A stretch of 10,594 nucleotides of DNA. Origin: DASUTW01 sp035513995 (GTDB lineage: Bacteria; Actinomycetota; UBA4738; CALAEC01). The DNA lies in contig DATKBL010000167.1 of assembly GCA_035513995.1 (NCBI GenBank), positions 1 through 10,594 of the forward strand, written 5' to 3'. Below, one piece after another: positions 1 through 6,263 of the stretch (position 1 is its first letter; every line of letters begins with the position of its first letter). The translations under genes were made by a program, and so were the position numbers. Below the pieces are notes generated by a model. That model ran no database searches, was not told the DNA's origin, and worked only from the letters and a program-made list of their open reading frames with translations.

Positions 1-195
1 ACGCTGGCCGAGGTCGCCCTGGGCTGGAACCTCATGCAGATGTCGGTGGAGCCCCGTCCCCTGCTGCTTGTGGGGGAGCGCTGGAGGCCGATGCTGGAGA
101 CGCTCCGCGGCGAGCTGATCGTGACCGATCCCGCGCACCACGACCTCGTCCGGATCTGCGATCCGGACGAGGCGGCCGAGATCGTCGCCGGCTGA
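1..195 (+). CDS. LOG-family (TIGR00730-type) nucleotide hydrolase, C-terminal fragment
   Basis: The reading frame is open from the first base and ends at TGA 193-195, giving 64 residues of a gene that begins outside the window. It opens with T-L-A-E, which fits the second half of the PGGxGTxxE nucleotide-binding signature of the LOG / 'possible lysine decarboxylase' Rossmann family. It continues with a helix (VALGWNLMQM), a beta strand preceded by P-R-P (PLLLVGERW) and a closing segment (HHDLVRICDPDEAAEIV) laid out as in the end of that family. Characterised LOG proteins cleave nucleoside 5'-monophosphates (cytokinin riboside monophosphates in plants) to base and ribose 5-phosphate; many bacterial members have no known substrate. 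The assignment rests on this short tail only, so the family is likely but the function is open. Confidence 0.6.
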   Translation, partial: TLAEVALGWNLMQMSVEPRPLLLVGERWRPMLETLRGELIVTDPAHHDLVRICDPDEAAEIVAG

Positions 196-211
196 CCCGT
201 TTCCTCCCGGG

Positions 212-244
212 GGGCCCGGGCGATTACCCGGATGAGACGGGCCC
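212..244 (+). other. 7-bp inverted repeat just upstream of the exported-protein ribosome binding site
   Basis: GGGCCCG at 212-218 is the exact reverse complement of CGGGCCC at 238-244, with a 19-base loop. The right arm ends one base before the Shine-Dalgarno AAAGGAGG (245-252). A shorter alternative hairpin, CGGG 217-220 with CCCG 227-230, would compete with it. If transcribed it could form a leader stem, but in DNA this GC-rich a 7-bp match may be chance. I see no convincing -35/-10 pair in the 66 bases between the upstream stop and the chosen start at 262. Confidence 0.25.
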
Positions 245-261
245 AAAGGAGGTTGATCGAA

Positions 262-903
262 TTGCGGAAGGCATTCCGATCACTGACCGCCAAGGCGGCG
301 ATCGTTGCGATCGCCAGTGTCGCCTTGCTCGGCGGGCTCGCCTTCGCGGGCGTGCCCGAGTCGCTGCAGACCTCTCCCGAGGAGTTCCTCGAGAGCGTCG
401 GACTGGACCCGGAGGAACCCGAGGAAGGCGAGGAGGAAGGCGAGTTCGACCCCGATCCCCTGAAGGAGGGGAGCGTGGCGTCGGAGCACGCCAGTCAGAC
501 CGCGATCGACGTGCTGCAGGTCATCGAGGCCTGGCACAACGGCGAGTTCGCGAACGGTTGTGAGTTCGGCCAGGCCGTCTCCGCCGCCGCTCGGGGAGAC
601 ACCGAGAACGGCGAGGACGGGGAGAACGGCGATGAGGACGGCGAAGCCGTGAACCCCTGCACCGTCGGTGAGGAGAGGGCGGCTGAGGGCAAGGCCAAGG
701 GCGAAGAGTCCGCGGCCGCCGGGAAGGCCAAGGGCGAGGAGATGTCTTCGGCCGGCAAGGCGAAGGGTGAAGAGGCCGCGGCGGCCGGCAGGGCCAGGGG
801 CGAGGAAGCCTCGGGCGGAGCCGGCTCGAACCCCGGTGGTCCTTCGCAGGGCGGCCCGCCCGCGGGCGCCGGACCTCCAAGCAGCACCCCCGGAGGCCCG
901 TAA
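262..903 (+). CDS. Exported, acidic, low-complexity protein with 11-residue repeats (unknown function)
   Basis: I chose the TTG at 262 (213 aa) because a full Shine-Dalgarno, AAAGGAGG (245-252), lies 9 bases upstream. The in-frame ATG at 232 precedes that site and has no visible ribosome binding site. From this start the protein opens with a textbook signal peptide: basic MRKAFR, a hydrophobic core at residues 12-29 and a likely cleavage near AFA-G (29/30). Residues about 38-66 are strongly acidic. Residues about 70-110 could fold and include C100 in NGCEFGQAVSAAA. A Glu/Asp/Asn/Gly stretch (114-128) is followed by C133, so one disulfide is possible outside the membrane. Residues 136-190 carry 11-residue repeats of the type GEExAAAGKAK, and the tail is Gly/Pro/Ser-rich. 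No catalytic motif, lipobox or LPXTG-like anchor is visible. It stands alone between the LOG gene and a tRNA gene. Export is well supported; the function is unknown. Confidence 0.75.
   Translation: MRKAFRSLTAKAAIVAIASVALLGGLAFAGVPESLQTSPEEFLESVGLDPEEPEEGEEEGEFDPDPLKEGSVASEHASQTAIDVLQVIEAWHNGEFANGCEFGQAVSAAARGDTENGEDGENGDEDGEAVNPCTVGEERAAEGKAKGEESAAAGKAKGEEMSSAGKAKGEEAAAAGRARGEEASGGAGSNPGGPSQGGPPAGAGPPSSTPGGP
667..831 (+). repeat. In-frame 33-bp tandem repeat coding 11-residue units
   Basis: Five consecutive units start at 667, 700, 733, 766 and 799. The first four read GEERAAEGKAK, GEESAAAGKAK, GEEMSSAGKAK and GEEAAAAGRAR; the fifth (GEEASGGAGSN) decays into the Gly-rich tail. Spacing is exactly 33 bp, and the units differ at both synonymous and non-synonymous positions, so this is an aged repeat kept at protein level rather than a recent slippage product. 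The Glu/Ala/Lys 11-residue period resembles LEA group 3-like repeats, but the extra glycines make the likeness only suggestive. Confidence 0.85.
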
Positions 904-922
904 CCCGACCGCTCGACGAGAC

Positions 923-956
923 GGAGATCCCCCGGCGCCCGCGTCGGGGGATCTCC
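923..956. terminator. Strong hairpin between the exported-protein gene and tRNA-Arg
   Basis: GGAGATCCCCCG (923-934) and CGGGGGATCTCC (945-956) are perfect reverse complements: a 12-bp stem with a 10-base loop, 19 bases after the stop of the exported-protein gene and 17 bases from the 3' end of the minus-strand tRNA gene. There is no U-run on either side, so it is not a classical intrinsic terminator, but U-poor hairpins are common between convergent genes in GC-rich actinobacteria. Its position suits termination from both directions; function is inferred from position. Confidence 0.65.
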
Positions 957-973
957 TCAACCTCGTGGAAGGG

Positions 974-1045
974 TACCCCCGGCAGGACTCGAACCTGCGC
1001 CCCTGGCTCCGGAGGCCAGTGCTCTATCCGCTGAGCTACGGGGGC
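974..1045 (-). tRNA. tRNA-Arg (anticodon CCG)
   Basis: The minus strand folds into a full cloverleaf of 72 nt: acceptor GCCCCCG with CGGGGGT, D-arm GCTC/GAGC with an 8-base loop, anticodon arm CTGGC/GCCAG around loop CTCCGGA, a 4-base variable loop, and T-arm GCAGG/CCTGC around TTCGAGT. The anticodon CCG (plus positions 1010-1012) reads CGG, so the tRNA carries arginine; G follows the anticodon, as expected. The discriminator is A and is followed by CCC, so CCA must be added after transcription. The first acceptor pair is a G-U wobble, slightly unusual. It lies 445 bp from argS and is transcribed divergently from the operon containing it. Confidence 0.95.
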
Positions 1046-1054
1046 TCAACCTCA

Positions 1055-1060
1055 ATGGTA
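1055..1060 (-). promoter_or_regulatory. Candidate -10 box for tRNA-Arg
   Basis: On the minus strand TACCAT lies 9 bases upstream of the first tRNA base (1045), matching TANNNT and placing the transcription start about 3 bases before the mature 5' end. No good -35 hexamer is seen 16-18 bases further upstream, so this is a positional call. Confidence 0.4.
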
Positions 1061-1089
1061 CAGCGGAGGGAAGGCCGCAGGGGACCCCC

Positions 1090-1098
1090 TGGTATCCT
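1090..1098 (+). promoter_or_regulatory. Candidate extended -10 promoter for the receiver-argS-lysA-hom-thrC-thrB operon
   Basis: TGG-TATCCT gives the TGn extension plus a good -10 hexamer (1093-1098). The -35 region shows no consensus, which an extended -10 can tolerate. Transcription would begin about 7 bases downstream, at or next to the ATG at 1106, so the mRNA would be leaderless; consistent with this, no Shine-Dalgarno precedes that ATG. It shares the 60-bp region 1046-1105 with the opposing tRNA promoter. Confidence 0.5.
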
Positions 1099-1105
1099 CG
1101 CCCGT

Positions 1106-1480
1106 ATGGCCTCCACGAGGATCCTGATCGCGGATGACGACCCCGTCATCCTGCGACTCCTCGAGGTGAACTTCTCGCTCGAGGGCTTCCACGTGGACAC
1201 GGCGGAGCGGGGGGAGCAGGTGCTGGAGCAGGTGGGGCGGGAGCGCCCGGACCTCGTCATCCTCGACGTGATGATGCCGGGGATGGACGGCTGGGAGGTC
1301 TGCGAGCACCTCAAGGAGGACCCGGCTACCGCGGAGCTCCCGGTCATCTTCCTGTCGGCCCGCACCCAGGAGCACGACATGGAGCGCGGCCGCAAGCTCG
1401 GTGTGTCAGCATACGTGACCAAGCCGTTCGACCCCGAGGAGCTCATCCGACTCGCCAAGAGCCTCGTCGCGGGGGAGTGA
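1106..1480 (+). CDS. Stand-alone response regulator receiver (CheY/Spo0F-like)
   Basis: A 124-residue protein made up of one REC domain and nothing else. It shows the acidic pocket (D10, D11), the phospho-acceptor D54 in LVILDVMMPGMDG, the switch serine S84 in FLSAR, Y103 and the invariant lysine K106 in TKPFDP. With no DNA-binding or enzymatic output domain it must act through protein contacts or as a phosphorelay intermediate. No histidine kinase lies in the window, so its partner is encoded elsewhere. The start is ATG 1106: upstream codons of the same frame run through the antisense of the tRNA, and a -10 box sits right before it. Its stop is 10 bp from the argS start, so the two are almost certainly co-transcribed, an unexplained pairing of signalling and tRNA charging. 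Confidence 0.92.
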   Translation: MASTRILIADDDPVILRLLEVNFSLEGFHVDTAERGEQVLEQVGRERPDLVILDVMMPGMDGWEVCEHLKEDPATAELPVIFLSARTQEHDMERGRKLGVSAYVTKPFDPEELIRLAKSLVAGE

Positions 1481-1490
1481 CGGAGGCGAC

Positions 1491-3179
1491 ATGAGCGAAG
1501 CCGAGGTCCTCTCGCTGATCCATCGGGCGCTCGAGGATGCGCAGGGCGAGCTGGGGCTCGCCGAGCTCCCCGAGCAGCTCGAGGTCGTCCACCCCCGACA
1601 GAAGGAGCACGGCGACTACGCCACGAACGTCGCGCTCGAGGTCGGGGCGCGCGTCGGGCGGAACCCACGCGAGGTGGCGGAGGTGCTGGTCCGCCACCTG
1701 CCCGAGAGCGACCTCGTGGCCAAGGTCGAGGTCGCGGGCCCCGGCTTCATCAACTTCACGCTGGCCCACGTGTGGCTCCATCGCGTCCTGCACGAGGTGG
1801 AGCGGCAGGGCGAGGCGTACGGGCGGGTCGACGTGGGCGGCGGCGAGCGCGTCCAGGTCGAGTTCGTCTCGGCCAACCCCACGGGGCCGCTGCACGTCGG
1901 GACGGGCCGGGGCGCCGTGGTCGGCGACGCGCTGGCCTCGCTGCTGGAGGCGGCCGGCTACCGGGTCGAGCGCGAGTACTACGTGAACGACGCGGGCACC
2001 CAGGCCGCGCTGTTCGCCGAGTCGGTCGAGGCGCGCTACCTGGAGCGGTTCGGGCGCGAGGCCGAGGTGCCCGAGGGCGGCTACGAGGGCGCCTACGTCG
2101 TGGAGCTCGCCGCGCGCATCGCCGACGACCTCGGCGAGAAGGTGCTCGAGATGCCCCGGGAGGAGCGCCTGGACAAGCTTCGCGAAGAGGGCATCCGCCG
2201 GAGCCTCGACGACATCCGGGCCACGCTCGCGCGCTTCGGGATCCGCTTCGACACGTGGTTCCCCGAGTCGGAGCTCCAGGACAGCGGGCGGATCCATCAG
2301 GCGGTCGAGCTGCTCCGCGAGCGCGGCGTCGCCTACGACGACGAGGGCGCGGTGTGGTTCGAGTCGACGCGGTTCGGGGACGAGAAGGACCGCGTGCTGA
2401 TCCGCTCGTCCGGGGACCACACGTACTTCGCCGCCGACGTCGCGTACATGCGCGACAAGTTCGGGCGTGGGTTCGACCGGCTGATCTACATCTGGGGTGC
2501 CGACCACCACGGCGCGGTGAAACGCCTGAGCGGCGCGGCGGAGGTCCTCGGCTACGACCCCGAGAAGGCGGAGTTCATCCTGATGCAGCTCGTGGCGCTC
2601 TATCGCGGCGGCGAGCAGGTGAAGATGAGCAAGCGCACGGGCGAGATGATCAGCCTCGACGAGCTGCTCGACGAGGTCGGGCCCGACGCGGCGAGGTATA
2701 CGCTGCTCACTCGCTCCACCGACACCGCGCTGGACTTCGACATCGACCTCGTGTCGAGCCAGTCGCTCGACAACCCCGTGTACTACGTGCAGTACGCGCA
2801 CGCGCGGATCGCGAGCATCCTGCGGTTCGCGGCCGAGCAGGGCGTGACGATGCGACCGCTCGACGAGGTGGACCTCGACGTCCTGCAGGAGGAGACCGAG
2901 CTCGGCCTGCTCCGCAAGATCGCCGCGTTTCCCGAGCGGGTCGCGCTGGCGGCGAACCTCCGCGCGCCCCATCGCCTGACGCGCTACATCGAGGAGGTGG
3001 CGGCGGGGTTCCACCGCTTCTACACGGCGTGCCGCGTGGTGACCGAGGACGAGGAGCTGACCCAGGCGCGGCTGCACCTCGCGGCGGCGGCGCGGCGGGT
3101 GATCGCCAACGCGCTCGCGATCGTGGGCGTCTCGGCGCCCGACTCGATGGAGCGGCTCGACGAGGACGAGGAGGCCTGA
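1491..3179 (+). CDS. argS: Arginyl-tRNA synthetase
   Basis: A class I aminoacyl-tRNA synthetase that charges tRNA-Arg with arginine in the cytoplasm using ATP. The 562-residue length is normal for bacterial ArgRS. It has the N-terminal Add-1 domain (about 1-110, with GDYATNVAL and GPGFINF), the HIGH-type signature in ANPTGPLHVGTGRG (H135), the family-typical REYYVNDAGTQ after it, and the KMSKR loop at 378-382 (VKMSKRTGE). The helix YVQYAHARI near 430 leads into the DALR anticodon-binding domain that fills the C-terminus. The ATG at 1491 is preceded by GGAGG (1482-1486) with a 4-base gap. It is second in the operon and sits near a divergent tRNA-Arg(CCG) gene whose product is one of its substrates. 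Confidence 0.98.
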   Translation: MSEAEVLSLIHRALEDAQGELGLAELPEQLEVVHPRQKEHGDYATNVALEVGARVGRNPREVAEVLVRHLPESDLVAKVEVAGPGFINFTLAHVWLHRVLHEVERQGEAYGRVDVGGGERVQVEFVSANPTGPLHVGTGRGAVVGDALASLLEAAGYRVEREYYVNDAGTQAALFAESVEARYLERFGREAEVPEGGYEGAYVVELAARIADDLGEKVLEMPREERLDKLREEGIRRSLDDIRATLARFGIRFDTWFPESELQDSGRIHQAVELLRERGVAYDDEGAVWFESTRFGDEKDRVLIRSSGDHTYFAADVAYMRDKFGRGFDRLIYIWGADHHGAVKRLSGAAEVLGYDPEKAEFILMQLVALYRGGEQVKMSKRTGEMISLDELLDEVGPDAARYTLLTRSTDTALDFDIDLVSSQSLDNPVYYVQYAHARIASILRFAAEQGVTMRPLDEVDLDVLQEETELGLLRKIAAFPERVALAANLRAPHRLTRYIEEVAAGFHRFYTACRVVTEDEELTQARLHLAAAARRVIANALAIVGVSAPDSMERLDEDEEA

Positions 3180-3180
3180 G

Positions 3181-4980
3181 GTGGCCGGGCCCTGGTCCGA
3201 GGGGGCGAGCTTCGGCCCCGACGGTCTGACGATCCGCGGGCAGCTCGCGCGCGAGCTCGCCGAGCGCTTCGGGACCCCGCTGGTCGTGGTGGACGAGGAG
3301 CACGTCCGCGAGCGCTGCCGGGCGTTCGCGGCCGCGTACGAGCGCGTCCTGTGGGCGGTGAAGGCGTTCCCCGCGCAGGCGCTGATCCGGATCGCCGCCG
3401 AGGAGGGTCTGGGCCTGCTGGCGGCGACCGGCGGCGAGCTCGACGCGTGCCTCCGCGTGGGCGTGCCCGCCGAGGCCGTCGTCCTCCACGGAAACAACAA
3501 GCTGGACGACGAGATCGACCGGGCGGTGAGGGAGGGAGTGGGCCTGCTGATCCTCGACAACGAGGAGGAGATCGACCGCGTCGACACGGCGGCGGCCGCT
3601 CGCGGGAGGCCCCAGCCGGTCCTCCTGCGGCTCGCGCCTGGGATCGAGGTGTCGAGCCATGCGTACGTCGCGACCGGCGTGCCCGACACGAAGTTCGGGA
3701 TACCGGTGGGGACGGCGGCGAACGCCCTGAAGCGGGCGCTCGCCGCCGACCACCTCGACGTCCGGGGCGTGCACGTGCACGTCGGCTCCCAGCTGCTCGA
3801 CAGCGCCCCGTACCTGGGGGCGCTCGAGGTCGCGCTCGCGTTCCTCGAGGAGGCGCGCGACGACGCGGGGTTCGAGGCCGAGCTGCTCGACCTCGGCGGA
3901 GGGATGGGCACGCGCTACACCGACGAAGAGGCGCCGGCGCCCGCCGACATCGCCGACCCGGTGCAGGAGGCGCTGTTGCGAGGCTGCGAGGAGCGAGGGC
4001 TACCGGTCCCCACGCTGATCGCCGAGCCCGGGAGGGCGATCTCCTCGTCGGCCGCCTGCACGATCTACCGCGTGGGGACGATCAAGGAGGTCCCCGGCAT
4101 ACGGACCTACGTCGCGGTGGACGGCGGCATGTCGGACAACATCCGTCCGGCGCTCTACGACGCGAGATACACGGTGGCGGTGGCGTCGCGGGCGAGCGAC
4201 GCGCGCTCGGCCGAGGTCACGATCGTCGGGCGCCACTGCGAGTCGGGCGACGTGCTCGCCCGCGACGCCACCCTCCCCGACGACCTGGCCCGAGGCGATC
4301 TCGTCGCGTTCGCGGGGACCGGCGCCTACGAGTACGCGATGTCCAGCTCGTACAACAAGGTGGGCCGCCCCGCGGTCGTGCTCGTCGGCGGCGACGGTCC
4401 CCGGGTGATCCTGCGGCGCGAGGAGCCCGGCGACCTGGCCCGTCTCGACGTCGGGCCCCCGCCCGTGGACGAGGCGGCGCCGCCCCCCGGTATCGAGGTC
4501 CGTCCCGCGCACCCCCGCGACGCTCGGGGCGTGATGGATCTCGTCGCCGCGGTCGCCGCCGAGCGCCGCTTCATCCGCACCGAGCGGGTTGCCTCGCCGC
4601 TGGGGGAGTTCCGCGCGCGCTTCCGCGGGTCGTGGACCGCCGACGGCGCCGAGATCGTCGCCCTCGACGGGAAGACCGTCGTCGGGCACCTCGGCGTGTC
4701 GCGCGAGACGGCCCCCACGCTGCGCCACGTGGCCTCGATCGGGATGTCGGTGCGGCGCACCTCCCGGGGCCGGGGCGTGGGGTCGGCCCTCATGTCCGAG
4801 GCGATCCGGTGGGCCCGCGAGGTCGGCGTGGAGAAGCTCAGCCTCTCGGTGTTCCCGCACAACGCGGCGGCGATCGCGCTCTACCGGAAGTTCGGGTTCG
4901 TCGAGGAGGGCGTGTTCCGCGGGCACACGAAGAAGTCCTACGGCTACGAGGACGAGGTCGTGATGGCCCGGTGGCTGTGA
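3181..4980 (+). CDS. lysA: Diaminopimelate decarboxylase fused to a C-terminal GNAT acetyltransferase domain
   Basis: Residues 1 to about 425 form a PLP-dependent fold-III diaminopimelate decarboxylase, which converts meso-diaminopimelate to L-lysine plus CO2. Visible are the PLP lysine K61 (WAVKAF), HVHVGSQ (198-204), the phosphate-binding LGGGMG (238-243), EPGRAI (282-287), the active-site cysteine C353 in CESGD, and YEYAMSSSYN (383-392). LysA proteins normally end near 420-450 residues. Here a Pro-rich linker (about 425-437) leads without interruption into a GNAT domain (438-599) with the acetyl-CoA loop RGRGVG (529-534) and the typical N-A-A-x-x-LYRKFGF motif (561-573). The start is GTG 3181, one base after the argS stop, with GAGGAGG (3168-3174) 6 bases upstream. 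The decarboxylase call is firm; the substrate of the GNAT domain is unknown. Confidence 0.95.
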   Translation: MAGPWSEGASFGPDGLTIRGQLARELAERFGTPLVVVDEEHVRERCRAFAAAYERVLWAVKAFPAQALIRIAAEEGLGLLAATGGELDACLRVGVPAEAVVLHGNNKLDDEIDRAVREGVGLLILDNEEEIDRVDTAAAARGRPQPVLLRLAPGIEVSSHAYVATGVPDTKFGIPVGTAANALKRALAADHLDVRGVHVHVGSQLLDSAPYLGALEVALAFLEEARDDAGFEAELLDLGGGMGTRYTDEEAPAPADIADPVQEALLRGCEERGLPVPTLIAEPGRAISSSAACTIYRVGTIKEVPGIRTYVAVDGGMSDNIRPALYDARYTVAVASRASDARSAEVTIVGRHCESGDVLARDATLPDDLARGDLVAFAGTGAYEYAMSSSYNKVGRPAVVLVGGDGPRVILRREEPGDLARLDVGPPPVDEAAPPPGIEVRPAHPRDARGVMDLVAAVAAERRFIRTERVASPLGEFRARFRGSWTADGAEIVALDGKTVVGHLGVSRETAPTLRHVASIGMSVRRTSRGRGVGSALMSEAIRWAREVGVEKLSLSVFPHNAAAIALYRKFGFVEEGVFRGHTKKSYGYEDEVVMARWL

Positions 4981-6263
4981 GGACGCTCACCGTCGGGTTC
5001 CTCGGCTGCGGCACCGTGGGCTCGGCGACCCTGCGGCTCCTCGAGGAGCACGCCGAGGACATCGCCGAGCGCGCCGGGTGCCGCATCGAGGTGGTCCGCG
5101 TGGGGGTGCGCGACCCGGCGCGCGAGCGCGACGTACCGGTGCCCAAGGACCGCTTCACGGACGACCTGGGCTCCGTGGTGGACGATCCGGAGGTCGAGGC
5201 CGTCGTCGAGGTGATGGGCGGCGCCGACCCCGCGCGCGAGCTCGTGCTCCGCGCCCTCGAGGACGGGAAGCACGTCGTGACGGCGAACAAGGAGCTGCTG
5301 GCCGGGAGCGGGCGCGACCTGTTCGAGGCGGCCGAGGACGCCGGCGTCGACCTTCGGTTCGAGGCGGCCGTGGGCGGGGGCATCCCGCTGATCCGCCCTC
5401 TCAAGGAGTCGCTGGCCGGCGAGCGGATCACCCGCGTGACGGGGATCGTGAACGGGACGACGAACTTCATCCTCACGCGGATGCACGAGGACGAGATGTC
5501 CTTCCAGGAGGCGCTGGGGCTCGCGGTGGCGGAGGGTTTCGCGGAGCCCGACCCCACCGCCGACGTCGAGGGGCACGACGCCGCCGCCAAGTGCGCGATC
5601 CTGGCCTCGATCGCGTTCAACTCTCGCGTGGTCGCTGACGACGTCGCGCGGGAGGGCATCGGGGCCGTGAGTCGCGAGGACGTGGGGTTCGCCGAGGAGC
5701 TGGGGTACGTGGTCAAGCCGCTCGCCGTGGCCGAGCTGGACGGCGACGCGGTGGCCGTCCGCGTCCACCCCGCGATGCTGCCCCAGGACCATCCCCTGGC
5801 CGCGGTCCGCGAGAGCTACAACGCGGTGTTCGTCGAGGGCCCCAACGTGGGCGAGCTGATGTTCTACGGCCGGGGCGCGGGAGCGGAGCCCACCGCGGTG
5901 GCCGTCGCGGGCGACCTCGTGGACGTGGCCCGGGGCGCGGCGAACGGCGGCCGACCGGTGGGCTGCACCTGCTACCGCGAGCGTCGCGTCCTGTCGATCG
6001 AGGAGAGCGAGGGGCGGTACTACCTCCTGCTCGCCGTCGTGGACCGGCCGGGGGTGCTGGCGCGGATCGCGGGGGTCTTCGGCGACGAGGAGGTCTCGAT
6101 CCGGAGTGTGTGGCAGGAGGGCACCGGCGAGGAGGCGCTCATCGTGCTGATCACCCACCGCGCGAACGAGGGGGCGCTCCGACGGACCGTCGAGGGGCTG
6201 CGGAGCCTCGACGTCGTGCACGAGGTACGGAGCGTGCTCCGGGTCGAGGGCGAGGAGGGCTGA
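4977..6263 (+). CDS. hom: Homoserine dehydrogenase with C-terminal ACT domain
   Basis: Reduces L-aspartate 4-semialdehyde to L-homoserine with NAD(P)H, the branch point toward threonine and methionine. With the GTG at 4977 the protein has 428 residues, usual for Gram-positive enzymes. The Rossmann loop G10-C-G12-T-V-G15 is at the N-terminus, TANKELLA with K105 follows, then GIVNGTTNFIL (156-166) and the catalytic stretch DVEGHDAAAK (D201, K205). Residues about 349-428 are an ACT domain, the site where threonine usually gives feedback inhibition in this class. GTG 4977 overlaps the lysA stop as GTGA (coupled translation); GTG 4971 in the same frame is an alternative adding two residues, and neither has a well-spaced Shine-Dalgarno. 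The frame stays open far upstream across lysA, but that part has no hom homology. Confidence 0.96.
   Translation: MRTLTVGFLGCGTVGSATLRLLEEHAEDIAERAGCRIEVVRVGVRDPARERDVPVPKDRFTDDLGSVVDDPEVEAVVEVMGGADPARELVLRALEDGKHVVTANKELLAGSGRDLFEAAEDAGVDLRFEAAVGGGIPLIRPLKESLAGERITRVTGIVNGTTNFILTRMHEDEMSFQEALGLAVAEGFAEPDPTADVEGHDAAAKCAILASIAFNSRVVADDVAREGIGAVSREDVGFAEELGYVVKPLAVAELDGDAVAVRVHPAMLPQDHPLAAVRESYNAVFVEGPNVGELMFYGRGAGAEPTAVAVAGDLVDVARGAANGGRPVGCTCYRERRVLSIEESEGRYYLLLAVVDRPGVLARIAGVFGDEEVSIRSVWQEGTGEEALIVLITHRANEGALRRTVEGLRSLDVVHEVRSVLRVEGEEG

Noticed and set aside
207..221. CCCGGG-GGG-CCCGGG as a terminator for the LOG-family gene
   Set aside because: The arms are short self-complementary G/C blocks that do not give a clear hairpin with a sensible loop, and no U-tract follows.
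668..1105. Upstream extension of the receiver frame through the repeat gene and tRNA region
   Set aside because: The extension is Arg/Pro-rich, crosses the hairpin and the tRNA antisense, and ends where a receiver with a normal N-terminus begins at ATG 1106.
1443..3911. Very long minus-strand open frame (about 820 codons) over argS and lysA
   Set aside because: It is antisense to two firmly identified genes, its translation is Arg/Pro/Ser/Ala-rich and then His/Asp/Val-rich without motifs, and such frames are expected in DNA this GC-rich.
3351..4970. Open plus-strand frame upstream of hom running across lysA
   Set aside because: The frame is continuous with hom, but the translation is Arg/Gly-rich noise inside lysA. 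Homoserine dehydrogenase homology begins at the GTG near 4971/4977.
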